Under the pieces are notes generated by a model. It did no database searches and was not told the origin of the DNA. It saw only the letters and a list, made by a program, of their open reading frames with translations. A stretch of 64,000 nt of DNA from UBA11524 sp045591175 (GTDB lineage: Bacteria > Bacillota > Clostridia > Christensenellales > Aristaeellaceae): the NCBI GenBank assembly GCA_045591175.1, contig JAZNSI010000010.1, positions 1 through 64,000 of the forward strand, in the 5' to 3' direction. A program made the position numbers and the translations under genes. Positions 40,474-49,568 of the stretch are shown in pieces. The first letter of the stretch is position 1. Every line of letters begins with the position of its first letter.

Positions 40474-42378
40474 TCACACCTCCTTCATCGCAATTTCCAT
40501 CATCGCCTGCATCAGGCTCATCAGGGGGATCTCCCTGTCCACCGGCGCACGGCGGATGCTCTTCATCGCCTGCCGGATAGTCAGGGTATCCACAGGGCGC
40601 ACCATGCGGTGCCACAGGGCATCGAGGGACTTGCGGTCCGCGCCGCCCCGCAGCAGCATTTCCGCTGCCTCCTGCAGGATCATATCGTTTTCTGCCGCGC
40701 CGCCGACCGCCACAGGCTTTTCAAACCGCAGACCGGCAGCGTTTGCATTGGCCACATCCGCCCGGATGCGCTGCTGCTTGCTGTCCACCATCACCTGATG
40801 GCGCTCCATGCGGCGCAGCTTGGTGCGGGCGTCGGTGATGCGGTACTGATCCGCCTCCGCGGCGATGCTCTCCGCATGATCAATGCGGCGCACGGCCTCC
40901 TCATGGCGGGCGTGAAGCTCATCGGATTCCTGCTGCGCTGCGTCCAGCGCCTCGTACAGCATGTCCATCGCGGCAGTGCCGCCCATGCGACGGTTGAGCT
41001 CATTCTGGGCATTGGTGCGGCGGGCCAGCTCCTGGCGTGCGGCGACAATGCGCTTCAGGGCAGCTTCCGCCTCGGTGGCGTCAGCGCTGTTCTTGCTGCG
41101 GTAGACCAGATTGTCCTCGTAGAGCTCGGTGCGCTGGGCGTCGTCGTCCATCATCGCAAGACGGCTGGCCAGGTCAGTCAGGCCGGCATAATGTGCCTCG
41201 GCCTCCGCGCGGGCGGCGGCAAGCGCCGTAGCGCAGCGCAGATCCACCGGCAGGGACTTGCACACCCCGCCCAGCCAAATCATGCAGACCTTCATCAGCC
41301 TGTTCAGCGGGTCGATCAGGGCAATTTGATCCTCGCGATCCGCCTCCATCCGGCGGAAGAAGTGGGCGTACCAGCCCAGCAGCTCGTCCCGCAGGAAGAA
41401 GGGCTTGCGCAGCCGCTTTTCCACCTTCGCGGACAGACTGCCCACCCAGGCGGAGGCGAACTTCATCAGTCCGCCGTAGCACAGGCGATAGCGCTCCGCC
41501 GCCTTGCCGAAGATCTCCCAGCACAGGGGGCCTTCCGGAGCCTTGACGGTGAAAACACCCGTCAGCCACTGGGGCCGGTGGAGCAGCACATCCATGCAGT
41601 ACACACCCAGCCAGTCCGTCAAATGGGCATACTCCGCCGGAGCGGAGGCACGGCTGGCCTGGGGCAGCGCCAGCACGCAGACGGTATCAAACAGCTTGTC
41701 CTTCGCATACTCAGCAAGGGTTTCGTTGGCATGGACAGCATCCTGTTCATCGTCGCAGGCGCCCAGCAGCACGCCGGCCAGATGCACCTTATCCTGGGTA
41801 CGGCTGCGGATGTACCGTGTCAGCGCCGCGATGCCCGCCGCACCGGTACCGCCGCAGATGGAGCCCACCAGCACCACGCGGACTTCCTCGTCCTCCGCGA
41901 TGGCGGTGTTCATGTCGTCCACCATGCAGGCCAGCACATCGTCGTAGTCCTGCTCAGCCTCCTGCAGCAGCGCCTCGTAGGTCACCATGCCCAGCATGCG
42001 CTGGCCGTGGAAGCCCTCATGCAGGTCAATGCTGGCCGCGTCCTCGTCAAAGAGGGCCTGGGTGAGGAACACATCCGCCTCCGTGCCGGTGGTAAAGCCC
42101 GCCAGGGAGGCATTCTCCTGGGGCAGCTCCCGCGGCCACGACGAAAAGGCCACCTCCGTGCGGAAGGGGCCTTCCTTGCCCTGCATGGCCTGATGGATGC
42201 GGGCGTAGTCCGCCATCTTGGCGCTGACAAGCCCTGCGCTGCGCACGCCCCGGCGATCCGTATCCGCCAGGAGCACCTCCAGCTTTTCCGCCGGGAACAC
42301 GCCCGCGCTGGCCGCCACGATCAGCGCATCCGCCAGACGCGCGCCGGTGCCGCCCACAAGAAGCACATACCGCTTCAT
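40474..42378 (-). CDS. Tubulin-like GTPase family protein
   Basis: The 634-residue protein has YVLLVGGTGARLADALIV at residues 4-21 (a T1-like loop). VGSICGGTGAAGIAAL lies at 171-186 and matches the tubulin/FtsZ T4 signature GGGTGxG except for one residue. A long charged coiled coil follows at about 440-560. The form fits the bacterial Tubulin_2 families, which are distant from FtsZ. The ATG at 42378 follows GGAGGATGCAGC. It is the first of three minus-strand genes (tubulin-like, actin-like, YitT). galE upstream has its own terminator; no separate promoter is evident for this gene. Confidence 0.75.
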   Translation of the reverse strand: MKRYVLLVGGTGARLADALIVAASAGVFPAEKLEVLLADTDRRGVRSAGLVSAKMADYARIHQAMQGKEGPFRTEVAFSSWPRELPQENASLAGFTTGTEADVFLTQALFDEDAASIDLHEGFHGQRMLGMVTYEALLQEAEQDYDDVLACMVDDMNTAIAEDEEVRVVLVGSICGGTGAAGIAALTRYIRSRTQDKVHLAGVLLGACDDEQDAVHANETLAEYAKDKLFDTVCVLALPQASRASAPAEYAHLTDWLGVYCMDVLLHRPQWLTGVFTVKAPEGPLCWEIFGKAAERYRLCYGGLMKFASAWVGSLSAKVEKRLRKPFFLRDELLGWYAHFFRRMEADREDQIALIDPLNRLMKVCMIWLGGVCKSLPVDLRCATALAAARAEAEAHYAGLTDLASRLAMMDDDAQRTELYEDNLVYRSKNSADATEAEAALKRIVAARQELARRTNAQNELNRRMGGTAAMDMLYEALDAAQQESDELHARHEEAVRRIDHAESIAAEADQYRITDARTKLRRMERHQVMVDSKQQRIRADVANANAAGLRFEKPVAVGGAAENDMILQEAAEMLLRGGADRKSLDALWHRMVRPVDTLTIRQAMKSIRRAPVDREIPLMSLMQAMMEIAMKEV

Positions 42379-42397
42379 GCTGCATCCTCCGTTTCCG

Positions 42398-42435
42398 AAA
42401 AAAGCACGGAAGCCCGTTTGCGTGAGCCTCCGCGC
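42398..42435 (-). terminator. Terminator after galE
   Basis: On the minus strand GCGCGGAGGC/GCTTCCGTGC pairs with two G-T wobbles and is followed by TTTTTT. Read-through past it would be needed for galE RNA to reach the tubulin-like gene. Confidence 0.75.
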
Positions 42436-42447
42436 TTGCAAATGACG

Positions 42448-43464
42448 TTAAGAATGATAGCCCTTGGGGTTGTTGCGCTGCCAGTTCCAGGCGTCGCGGC
42501 ACATGTCCTCCAGGGACTTGGTGGCCTCCCAGCCCAGCAGCTCCTTGGCCTTGCGGGGGTCGGCAAAACAGGCGTCCACGTCGCCGGGGCGGCGGGGGCC
42601 GATCACATAGGGCAGATCCAGGTCGTTGGCCTTGTTGAAGGCCTTGACAATGTCCAGCACGGAATAACCCACGCCGGTGCCCAGGTTGATGATCTCGCAG
42701 CCATCATGCTTGGCCGCATAATCGCAGGCCGCCACATGGCCCTTGGCCAGGTCGACCACATGGATATAATCGCGCACGCCGGTGCCGTCGTGGGTGTTGT
42801 AGTCATCGCCCATCACGGTCAGCTGCTTGAGCTGGCCGGCAGCCACCTTGGTGATATAGGGCATCAAATTGTTGGGGATACCGGTGGGATCCTCGCCGAT
42901 ACGGCCGGATTCGTGGGCGCCAATGGGATTGAAGTAGCGCAGCAGCACCACGCTCCACTCCGGATCAGCCGTCACCACGCCCATGAGGATCTTCTCGATC
43001 ATGTACTTGGTCCAGCCATAGGGATTGGTGCAGCCCTTGCAGAACATATCCTCGCGCAGGGGCACCTCGTCCGGCACGCCATACACGGTGGCGGAGGAGG
43101 AGAACACCAGCTTCTTGCAGCCATGGGCCGCCATGACCTCGCACAGGGTCAGGGTGGAATCCAGGTTGTTGCGGTAGTACCGCAGCGGGATAGAAACGCT
43201 CTCGCCCACGGCCTTCAGGCCCGCAAAGTGGATCACCGCATCAAACTCGTTCTCGTCAAAGATGCGGTTCATCGCGTCCTTGTCGCACACGTCAGCCTCG
43301 TACGCCTTCACCGGGCGACCGACGATCTCCTCCACGCGGCGCACAGCCTCGGGCTGGGAGTTCACATAATTATCCACGATCACAGCTTCGTGGCCGGCCT
43401 CCATCAGTTCCACACAGGTATGGGTCGCGATGAATCCGGCGCCGCCGGTCAGCAGGATCTTCAT
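42448..43464 (-). CDS. galE: UDP-glucose 4-epimerase
   Basis: This enzyme interconverts UDP-glucose and UDP-galactose. The 338-residue product has the NAD-binding GGAGFI at residues 7-12, FSSSATVYG at 121-129 and the catalytic Y149-x3-K153 in NPYGWTK, plus RYFNPIGAHESGRIGEDP further on. The length is normal for GalE. AAGGAGATGCAGCAAC precedes the ATG, and a good promoter is present. It is followed by a terminator and then the tubulin-like gene. Two other genes around it, the nucleotidyltransferase and the M20 hydrolase, are transcribed the same way from their own promoters. Confidence 0.95.
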   Translation of the reverse strand: MKILLTGGAGFIATHTCVELMEAGHEAVIVDNYVNSQPEAVRRVEEIVGRPVKAYEADVCDKDAMNRIFDENEFDAVIHFAGLKAVGESVSIPLRYYRNNLDSTLTLCEVMAAHGCKKLVFSSSATVYGVPDEVPLREDMFCKGCTNPYGWTKYMIEKILMGVVTADPEWSVVLLRYFNPIGAHESGRIGEDPTGIPNNLMPYITKVAAGQLKQLTVMGDDYNTHDGTGVRDYIHVVDLAKGHVAACDYAAKHDGCEIINLGTGVGYSVLDIVKAFNKANDLDLPYVIGPRRPGDVDACFADPRKAKELLGWEATKSLEDMCRDAWNWQRNNPKGYHS

Positions 43465-43514
43465 GTTGCTGCATCTCCTTCAATAATACTGAGGCAACCT
43501 CGGTACCATCCTCT

Positions 43515-43543
43515 ATTGTACCAAAGAAACGCCCCCGGGGCAA
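43515..43543 (-). promoter_or_regulatory. Promoter of galE
   Basis: The minus strand reads TTGCCC (43543-43538), 17 bases, TACAAT (43520-43515). Confidence 0.75.
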
Positions 43544-43597
43544 GTCCTCCGGGAGCGGATGTGCAAATTTTTCAGGTATTTCATCACTTTTTTGCCG

Positions 43598-44503
43598 TCA
43601 CACCAGCGCCGGATAAGTCCCATGCGCATGGAGCTTACGCAGCTCGCCGGAAACATATTCCTTATCCGCCAGATAGGTCACGCCGAACCACACCGCGTCC
43701 GTATGCAGCACCTCCACAGTAAGGGCGTCGCTGTGCATGAGGCGGTCGATTTCCACCGGCAGGACGCATTCCTTCTTCAGCGGGTCGCCCTCGCCGAACT
43801 GGAGGAAGGCAATCAAATCCCGCTCCGCCGCACGGAAAAACCAGGGCGTGAGGCCCCAGAAGTTCATGGACACCGGCGCATCAGGATCCAGGATCACGCC
43901 GGCTTCATCGTGATGGACATCGCGGATGGTGCCATCTGGGAAGGGCTTGATGCCGTAGGTCTCGGTGACCTTTGTCAAATTGCCCTGTGCGTCCTTTTCA
44001 CATACGCCGCGGGTGACCGTGCCGTTCTCGGAAACGGTATTCTTCAGGCAGTAGGCCACCATCGAGGCCACATTTTCCTGCCCCTGCATGCGGCGCAGGC
44101 TGTCCGCCATGGTGACGAATGCATCCTGACCATAGTAGTCGTCCGCATTGATAACGGCAAAGGGCTCGTTGATCACATCCTTCGCCGCCAGGACGGCGTG
44201 GACCGTACCATAGGGCTTCACGCGTCCCTCCGGGGGAACGAAGCCGCCGGGCAGGTTGTCAAACTCCTGGAAGGCATAGTGCACCTCCATGTCGGCAGGG
44301 ATGCTTCCCCCCAGCAGCGTGCGGAAATCGTCCTCCATCGCACGCTTGATCACGAAAACCACCTTATCAAAGCCAGCCTTCGCGGCATCGTGAATGGAAT
44401 AGTGCAGCAGCAATTCGCCATTGGGGCCGACCTTGGCGATCTGCTTGTTGCCGCCGAAGCGGGAGCCCAGGCCCGCCGCCATCACCAGGAGCGTGGTATG
44501 CAT
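43598..44503 (-). CDS. Nucleotidyltransferase of the NDP-sugar pyrophosphorylase type
   Basis: This 301-residue enzyme is probably a nucleotidyl-1-phosphate transferase. LLVMAAGLGSRFGGNKQ (about residues 5-21) is the nucleotide-binding GLGxR loop with its lysine, and INADDYYG near 119 is the metal-binding Asp stretch. The second half has YGIKPFPDGTIRD and FWGLTPWFF, with no C-terminal hexapeptide domain. It would make a UDP- or other NDP-sugar. It lies just upstream of galE, which fits a role in supplying nucleotide sugars. The sugar is not determined. Confidence 0.85.
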   Translation of the reverse strand: MHTTLLVMAAGLGSRFGGNKQIAKVGPNGELLLHYSIHDAAKAGFDKVVFVIKRAMEDDFRTLLGGSIPADMEVHYAFQEFDNLPGGFVPPEGRVKPYGTVHAVLAAKDVINEPFAVINADDYYGQDAFVTMADSLRRMQGQENVASMVAYCLKNTVSENGTVTRGVCEKDAQGNLTKVTETYGIKPFPDGTIRDVHHDEAGVILDPDAPVSMNFWGLTPWFFRAAERDLIAFLQFGEGDPLKKECVLPVEIDRLMHSDALTVEVLHTDAVWFGVTYLADKEYVSGELRKLHAHGTYPALV

Positions 44504-44580
44504 GTCAGCGCCTCCTTTGCAGAGGGTACAGGATCCGCCGTGAGTTTCCCCAGCAGATCAGTCTCATTCAATCAACTTGC

Positions 44581-44609
44581 ATCATACCACGCATACCTGA
44601 TATTGTCAA
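44581..44609 (-). promoter_or_regulatory. Promoter of the nucleotidyltransferase gene
   Basis: The minus strand reads TTGACA (44609-44604), 17 bases, TATGAT (44586-44581). Confidence 0.85.
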
Positions 44610-44637
44610 CAAACTTGGTCAATTCGGGATATTTTTG

Positions 44638-45825
44638 TCACATTTCCATGGATTTCAGCGCCATTTGAGCATACACCGCTGCGCCAACAGGCAGCACCGC
44701 TTCGTCGAACGCCGTCTTTGGATGATGGGCCGGATAAGTATACCCATCCGCCGGGTTCCCCGCTGCCAGCGCCACCATCAGCGAAGGCACGGCATGGGAA
44801 ACATTCGCGAAATCCTCCGAGCCAGAGGATTTCTTCGCCTCGCCGCCCAGTTCGCTGCTCAGGAGGACGCGCTCCTCCCCCAGCAGCTCCCGCAGCGCAG
44901 GCAGCATTGCTTTGCTCAGGTTCTCATCGTTGATCAGCGTCGGTGCGCCGCCCAGCAGCTTCACCTCCGCGCTGCCGCGGAACAGCGCCGCCGTCTGCAC
45001 CGCGATCTCCTCCACCCGGCGGATGAGATACTGATGGGTCTCGTCGTCAAAGGCGCGCAGGCTCCCCCGCAGCACCGCGCTGTCAGGGATGACGTTGGCC
45101 GTTTCGCCTGCTTGCAGCATGCCGATGGTCAGCGCGCAGGATTGCGTCAGGCTCAGTTCCCGGGTCTGGATCTGCTGCAGATTCAGCACGGTGTGGGCCG
45201 CGATTGCGATGGGGTCGATACCTGTGTGGGGCATGGCGCCATGGCAGCCCTTGCCGTGGATCTGCACCTCGAACATTCCCGCCGCAGGGGCGCTCACCCC
45301 GGGCGCAGAGACGATCACGGTTCCCGTTGGTAGGTCAACCTTCGTCAGCACGTGGATCATGAATGCGGCATGCACCGTCACTCCGTCCAGCAGACCGTTT
45401 TTCAGCATATCCGCCGCACCCAGGAGCGGCTCCTCCGCAGGCTGGAACATCAGACGAACACGGCCCTTCAGTTCATTCTCCCGAGCCCTGAGGAGCCGCG
45501 CGGCCTCCAGCAGCATGGCCGTATGCAGATCGTGGCCGCAGGCGTGCATGCAGCCGTTTGGGCTGGCAAAGGAAACGTCCGCTTCCTCGCGGATGGGCAG
45601 TGCATCCATGTCCGCACGCAGAAGAACGGCGTCCTTCCCCTGGCCAACGTCGGCGATGATGCCGCATTTGCCGCATTTTCGGGGTGCAAGCCCCATGTCA
45701 GTCAAGCATTTCCACACATAGGCGAAGGTGTCGTTGAGGTCAAAGCCCGTTTCAGCGTGGGCGTGAAGGTAGCGGCGATCCGCAGCAATGCGCTTTGCAT
45801 CCACCGCAGCAAGAAGATCATGCAT
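44638..45825 (-). CDS. M20 family amidohydrolase
   Basis: This 395-residue metal-dependent amidohydrolase is of the M20D group (hippurate hydrolase, N-acetyl amino acid deacetylase). HAHAETGF near residue 21, LRADMDALPI near 70 and the metal ligands MHACGHDLH near 94-102 are conserved. PAEE, HGAMPHTGIDPI and a late SGSEDF segment follow. There is no signal peptide. AAAGGAGC precedes the ATG. Alone on its strand, divergent from the DUF6273 gene. The substrate cannot be read out. Confidence 0.93.
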   Translation of the reverse strand: MHDLLAAVDAKRIAADRRYLHAHAETGFDLNDTFAYVWKCLTDMGLAPRKCGKCGIIADVGQGKDAVLLRADMDALPIREEADVSFASPNGCMHACGHDLHTAMLLEAARLLRARENELKGRVRLMFQPAEEPLLGAADMLKNGLLDGVTVHAAFMIHVLTKVDLPTGTVIVSAPGVSAPAAGMFEVQIHGKGCHGAMPHTGIDPIAIAAHTVLNLQQIQTRELSLTQSCALTIGMLQAGETANVIPDSAVLRGSLRAFDDETHQYLIRRVEEIAVQTAALFRGSAEVKLLGGAPTLINDENLSKAMLPALRELLGEERVLLSSELGGEAKKSSGSEDFANVSHAVPSLMVALAAGNPADGYTYPAHHPKTAFDEAVLPVGAAVYAQMALKSMEM

Positions 45826-45892
45826 AGGTAAGCTCCTTTCAGGTCATGATGCCATCATATCCAGCCTCTGTGGACTGACGATGAATTATTCG

Positions 45893-45921
45893 TTTTCATT
45901 TGCACGAAAATGTGGTATACT
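45893..45921 (+). promoter_or_regulatory. Distal promoter of the DUF6273 gene
   Basis: TTTTCA, 17 bases, TATACT. It lies 70 bases upstream of a second promoter with the same -10, both embedded in GGTATACT. Confidence 0.55.
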
Positions 45922-45962
45922 GTTAGTAGAAGCCCGGCGGCGAGATTTTACATTTCAAAGGC

Positions 45963-45991
45963 TTGAACCACCGTGAGCGGAATGGTATACT
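45963..45991 (+). promoter_or_regulatory. Proximal promoter of the DUF6273 gene
   Basis: TTGAAC, 17 bases, TATACT, 38 bases before the ATG at 46030. Confidence 0.75.
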
Positions 45992-46029
45992 ATATTTTGA
46001 TATCCCGCCGACGAAAGGAAGACACCACC

Positions 46030-46962
46030 ATGAAAACACTCCGCAAGGCACTTTGTTTTCTCCTCTGTATGATGCTCTGCACTGCCTGTGCTTCCGCTGA
46101 ACAAGAGCAGCAGGTTGGCGTTGTGCTGGTCGAACGCGGCGGCAATGTCCGGGCAGAAGCAGACGCAGAATCCGCCATTGTCGGGCGTGCATCCGCCAAC
46201 ACCTACTACGGCTGCTACGCCAATGAAAACGGCTGGTACCGCATCAAGCTCACCGACGGCGTGATGGGCTATATAAGCCATAAGCGCGGCACCTTTTTTA
46301 CCACCGTCGCTCCCGACAGCAAGCCCGCTTATCCGCTTGCCGAAGAAGCCCAGCGTCATTTTGTACCGGGTGACGTCGTTCTCTTCGGCGCCTATGAGCA
46401 GGACAACGACCCCGACACTGCAGCCGAGCCCATCGAATGGATCGTTCTTGACCGCGACGACGAAAAGGGCCAGCTGCTGCTGGTTACCCGCTACGCGGTG
46501 GAGCGTCAGCATTACCATACCACCAACTCCAACGCCACCTGGGAAACCTCCGGGCTGCGCGCATGGTTGAACGACACGTTCCTGCAGGCCGCCTTTACTG
46601 CCGATGAACAGCGGCTGATCGCCCTGTCCCATGTGACGGCGGATCAGAATTTCTCCTTCCGCACCACCTCCGGCAGCGACACCACGGATCGCATTTTCCT
46701 TCTGAGCATGACCGAAGCAGAAACCTACATGACGCCGGAAATGCGCCTGTGCATTCCCACCGCCTACGTCATCGTCCGCAACGGATATTCCGATCCCCAG
46801 ACCGGCGGCTGCTGGTGGTGGCTGCGTACACCCGGACATAACAGAATGCATACCGCCTACGTAAACTGGAAGGGCGAGATCTCCGGCAAGGGCTATGGCG
46901 TCATCGCCAACAAGGGCGCTGTCCGTCCTGCCCTGCGCATTGATCTCTCCCTGCTTCCCTGA
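46030..46962 (+). CDS. Secreted SH3 plus DUF6273 domain protein
   Basis: This 310-residue exported protein has a signal peptide at about residues 1-24 (ends near ACASA). An SH3-like domain at about 28-85 has GGNVRAEADAESAIVG and GWYRIKL. The C-terminal domain (about 115-310) matches DUF6273: DVVLFGAYEQDNDPDTAAEPIEWIVLD, SGLRAWLNDTFLQAAF, WWWLRTPG and GAVRPALRIDL. The same domain ends the lipoprotein at 58219-59517. The sulfatase-modifying-like fold suggests carbohydrate binding at the surface; nothing catalytic is shown. AAAGGAAG precedes the ATG. Confidence 0.8.
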   Translation: MKTLRKALCFLLCMMLCTACASAEQEQQVGVVLVERGGNVRAEADAESAIVGRASANTYYGCYANENGWYRIKLTDGVMGYISHKRGTFFTTVAPDSKPAYPLAEEAQRHFVPGDVVLFGAYEQDNDPDTAAEPIEWIVLDRDDEKGQLLLVTRYAVERQHYHTTNSNATWETSGLRAWLNDTFLQAAFTADEQRLIALSHVTADQNFSFRTTSGSDTTDRIFLLSMTEAETYMTPEMRLCIPTAYVIVRNGYSDPQTGGCWWWLRTPGHNRMHTAYVNWKGEISGKGYGVIANKGAVRPALRIDLSLLP

Positions 46963-47010
46963 TGCATCCCCAGTTATCGCAGCACGATTTCTCATGCCAT
47001 CGAGGTACTT

Positions 47011-48303
47011 ATGAAAGCACGTCCCTCCCTGAAGCGCATCCTGTGCTATATCCTGCTGGCGGTGCTGGCCGTGGCGCTCATCGTCCTGGCTGCCGCCGTC
47101 ATCGACAAGAATGGCGAAGTGCAGCGGGTCAGCGCATTGACGCCCACGCCCATTCCCGGCTTTGGCAGCGTGTTCCAGGTGACGCCCGATCCCTCCGCGC
47201 CCACGCCTGAGCCGGTTATCCGCTCCGGCGCCACGGGCGAGGCCGTCGTCAAGCTGCAGAACCGGCTCCAGGCGCTGGGCTACTACACCGGCACGGTGGA
47301 TGGTCAGTTCGGCCCCGGCACCCGCACGGCGGTGATCACCTTCCAGCAGCAAAATGGCCTGCAGGCCGATGGCATCGTCGGGGCGGAGACCAGCGAGGTG
47401 CTCTACTCCGCTGCCGCCAAGCCCGCCATCACCCCCGTACCCACCGAAGTCCCCACCCCCACCCCGGACACCACCTCCATCCGCGCCATTCAGCAGCGGC
47501 TGGCTGATCTTGGTTACTATACCGGCACGGTGGACGGCCTCACCGGCCCCGGCACGAAGAAGGCCATCACCCTCTTCCAGCAGCAGCACGGCCTGGAGGC
47601 TGACGGCATCTACGGCCCGGCTACCGCGGCAGTGCTCTTCTCCGACGGCGCGCATCCCATCGAAACCACCCCTACCCCTGATCCCAACCTCATCCCCGGC
47701 CTGACCGCCGACGGCTTCCCCATCCTGGTCAATGACGACCGCCATATCCCCGACGATTACCAGACCGTCTGCCTGGTCAACATGAAGGATTACTGCGACA
47801 GCAGCGTCGTGAAGATCAAGGGCAGCGACATCCAGGCGGAGAAGTACGCCGTGGATGCGCTGATGGTGCTGCTTCGCGACGCCCGGGCTGCGGGCTACAA
47901 GAATTGGCAGGTCAACGCGGGCTACCGCTCCATCCAGTACCAGAAGGAGCTGTTTGACAACCGGGTCTACGCCTACCGGCAGGAAGGCCTGACCGGCACC
48001 CAGGCCCGCGCCAAGGTCCGCCAGACCGTTGCCGATCCCGGCGCCAGCGAGCATCACACCGGCCTCGCCTTTGACGTGGCCGTCACCGGGGAGGCATCCT
48101 TCGGGGCTACCAAACATTCCATCTGGCTGCGGGAGCACTGCTGGGAATACGGCTTCATCCTCCGCTACCCCGCAGACAAAACCGCCATCACCGGCATCTC
48201 CCACGAACCCTGGCACATCCGTTATGTCGGCACGGAGCATTCCCTCATCATGCGGGATGAAAACCTGTGCCTGGAGGAATACATCGACAAATACGCCAAC
48301 TGA
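47011..48303 (+). CDS. VanY-type D-alanyl-D-alanine carboxypeptidase with two peptidoglycan-binding repeats
   Basis: The 430-residue protein has one transmembrane helix at about residues 12-32 and a Pro/Thr-rich linker. Two PG_binding_1 repeats follow (about 72-131 and 153-212), each with ALGYYTGTVDGQFGPGTRTAV-type sequence. The VanY domain (about 240-430) has GYRSIQYQKELF, the zinc ligands SEHHTGLAFDV and EPWHIRYVG. It trims the terminal D-Ala from wall precursors at the outer face. The ribosome binding site is GAGGTACTT. It lies 48 bases after the DUF6273 gene and 11 bases before the next gene, so the three may be co-transcribed. Confidence 0.93.
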   Translation: MKARPSLKRILCYILLAVLAVALIVLAAAVIDKNGEVQRVSALTPTPIPGFGSVFQVTPDPSAPTPEPVIRSGATGEAVVKLQNRLQALGYYTGTVDGQFGPGTRTAVITFQQQNGLQADGIVGAETSEVLYSAAAKPAITPVPTEVPTPTPDTTSIRAIQQRLADLGYYTGTVDGLTGPGTKKAITLFQQQHGLEADGIYGPATAAVLFSDGAHPIETTPTPDPNLIPGLTADGFPILVNDDRHIPDDYQTVCLVNMKDYCDSSVVKIKGSDIQAEKYAVDALMVLLRDARAAGYKNWQVNAGYRSIQYQKELFDNRVYAYRQEGLTGTQARAKVRQTVADPGASEHHTGLAFDVAVTGEASFGATKHSIWLREHCWEYGFILRYPADKTAITGISHEPWHIRYVGTEHSLIMRDENLCLEEYIDKYAN

Positions 48304-48314
48304 GGTGGATATTG

Positions 48315-49553
48315 ATGCTTTATTACGGCCTGACCTGGCGGCCCGCCACCGACAACCTGGGCGATGATCTGGTGACCCTGGCTGCCCTGCAGCGCCTTCC
48401 CAGGGTGGATTTCCGCCTGGACGCCGACGCGCTGGACGCGCCCATCCCTGCGCTCCAGGACGATGACCGACTGGTGCTGCTGACCCCTGGGCTGTTCCTT
48501 CGCTCCTCCGCCCACTGGCCCCCGGAAAAGCACATCGCGCCGGTATGCGCGGGCGTGCATATCTCCGAGGAGGACGCCTGGGGACTGCCCCTCTCCACGC
48601 TGGACGGCGCTGGTCTGGATGCGCTGCTCGCCTGTGCGCCCATCGCCGCGCGGGATCTTCGCACCGCTGACCGCCTGGCCAAGTTGAACATCCCCCACAC
48701 CCTCACCGGCTGCCTGACCCTTACGCTGGAACACCGGAAGATGCGGCGCAAGGGCGTCGTCTGCTGCGACGTGCCGGAGGATGTCGTCAGCGTCATCCGC
48801 GGCTTCCGCACGGACGTCACCGTCCTCACCCATGAGGTCAGTGATCCCTCCCCCGATTTCGACCAGCGCATGGCAGATGCAAAGACGCTCCTGCGCCGCT
48901 ATGCCTCAGCGGAGATGGTTTTCACTCGCCGCCTCCACTGCGCAATGGCCTGTCTGGCTGTCGGCACCCCGGTGCTGCTGCTCTATCACCCCGAATACGA
49001 GGACATCTCCCGTTTTGCCCCCATGGATGGCATGGTGCGCAAGCAGCCCGTGGCCGACTTCATCCACGAGGTGCGCCAGCACGGTATGCCCGCCCCCTGG
49101 CGGAATCCCGCGGACGTGGGCGCCATCCAGCGCAAGCTGCTCGCTGAGATCACCGAAGGCATGCGCCGCGCCGAAACGCAGCCGTTGCCCCTTATCCCGC
49201 CGATCATCGCAAAAAGCTGGACCCAGGAGCGCATCCGCCTGATGATGCAGACCGCCGCCGCAAAGATCCAGCGGCTGGAGCAACAGCATTACGATCATCT
49301 GCACAACAAATTCAAGCAGCTGCTTTTGGAGGAGGACGTGAAGGTCTCTCTGCGCGAGGTGCTGGCCCTGCCGGAGGTTGAGTCCGCCCTGCGCGCCGCC
49401 TCATTGCGGCTGAAGAAGGAGCAGCTCGCCCCGAAGGAGCAGAAGGCTCTGCAGGCCGACTACAAGCGCAACATGGTGGATGTGGACGACCTCATCCGCA
49501 AGGCCGAAGGCGCCCTGGGGCAGCTCGGCTGGCCCGAACCCAACGACGACTGA
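48315..49553 (+). CDS. Polysaccharide pyruvyl transferase family protein
   Basis: In this 412-residue protein the N-terminal part (about residues 1-260) has the PS_pyruv_trans pattern: NLGDDLVTL near 14, ARDLRTADRL near 112, RRLHCAMACLAVGTPVLLLYH near 202-222. The family adds pyruvyl ketals to wall polysaccharides. About 330-412 is a charged helical tail with many Lys, Glu and Leu residues, which is unusual and may bind a partner. The ATG at 48315 follows GAGGTGGATATT. It is downstream of the VanY gene and 15 bases before trxB. Confidence 0.78.
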   Translation: MLYYGLTWRPATDNLGDDLVTLAALQRLPRVDFRLDADALDAPIPALQDDDRLVLLTPGLFLRSSAHWPPEKHIAPVCAGVHISEEDAWGLPLSTLDGAGLDALLACAPIAARDLRTADRLAKLNIPHTLTGCLTLTLEHRKMRRKGVVCCDVPEDVVSVIRGFRTDVTVLTHEVSDPSPDFDQRMADAKTLLRRYASAEMVFTRRLHCAMACLAVGTPVLLLYHPEYEDISRFAPMDGMVRKQPVADFIHEVRQHGMPAPWRNPADVGAIQRKLLAEITEGMRRAETQPLPLIPPIIAKSWTQERIRLMMQTAAAKIQRLEQQHYDHLHNKFKQLLLEEDVKVSLREVLALPEVESALRAASLRLKKEQLAPKEQKALQADYKRNMVDVDDLIRKAEGALGQLGWPEPNDD

Positions 49554-49568
49554 CGAAAGGATCCCCCT

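Noticed and set aside
40609..43722. Open reading frame of 1037 codons on the plus strand
   Set aside because: It is antisense to the tubulin-like gene and galE, with His/Gln/Gly-rich shadow composition. The minus strand holds clear family motifs and ribosome binding sites.
47227..47640. Tandem DNA repeat or CRISPR-like array
   Set aside because: The two similar units encode the PG_binding_1 repeats of the VanY-type protein and have diverged at codon level. There is no spacer-repeat pattern.
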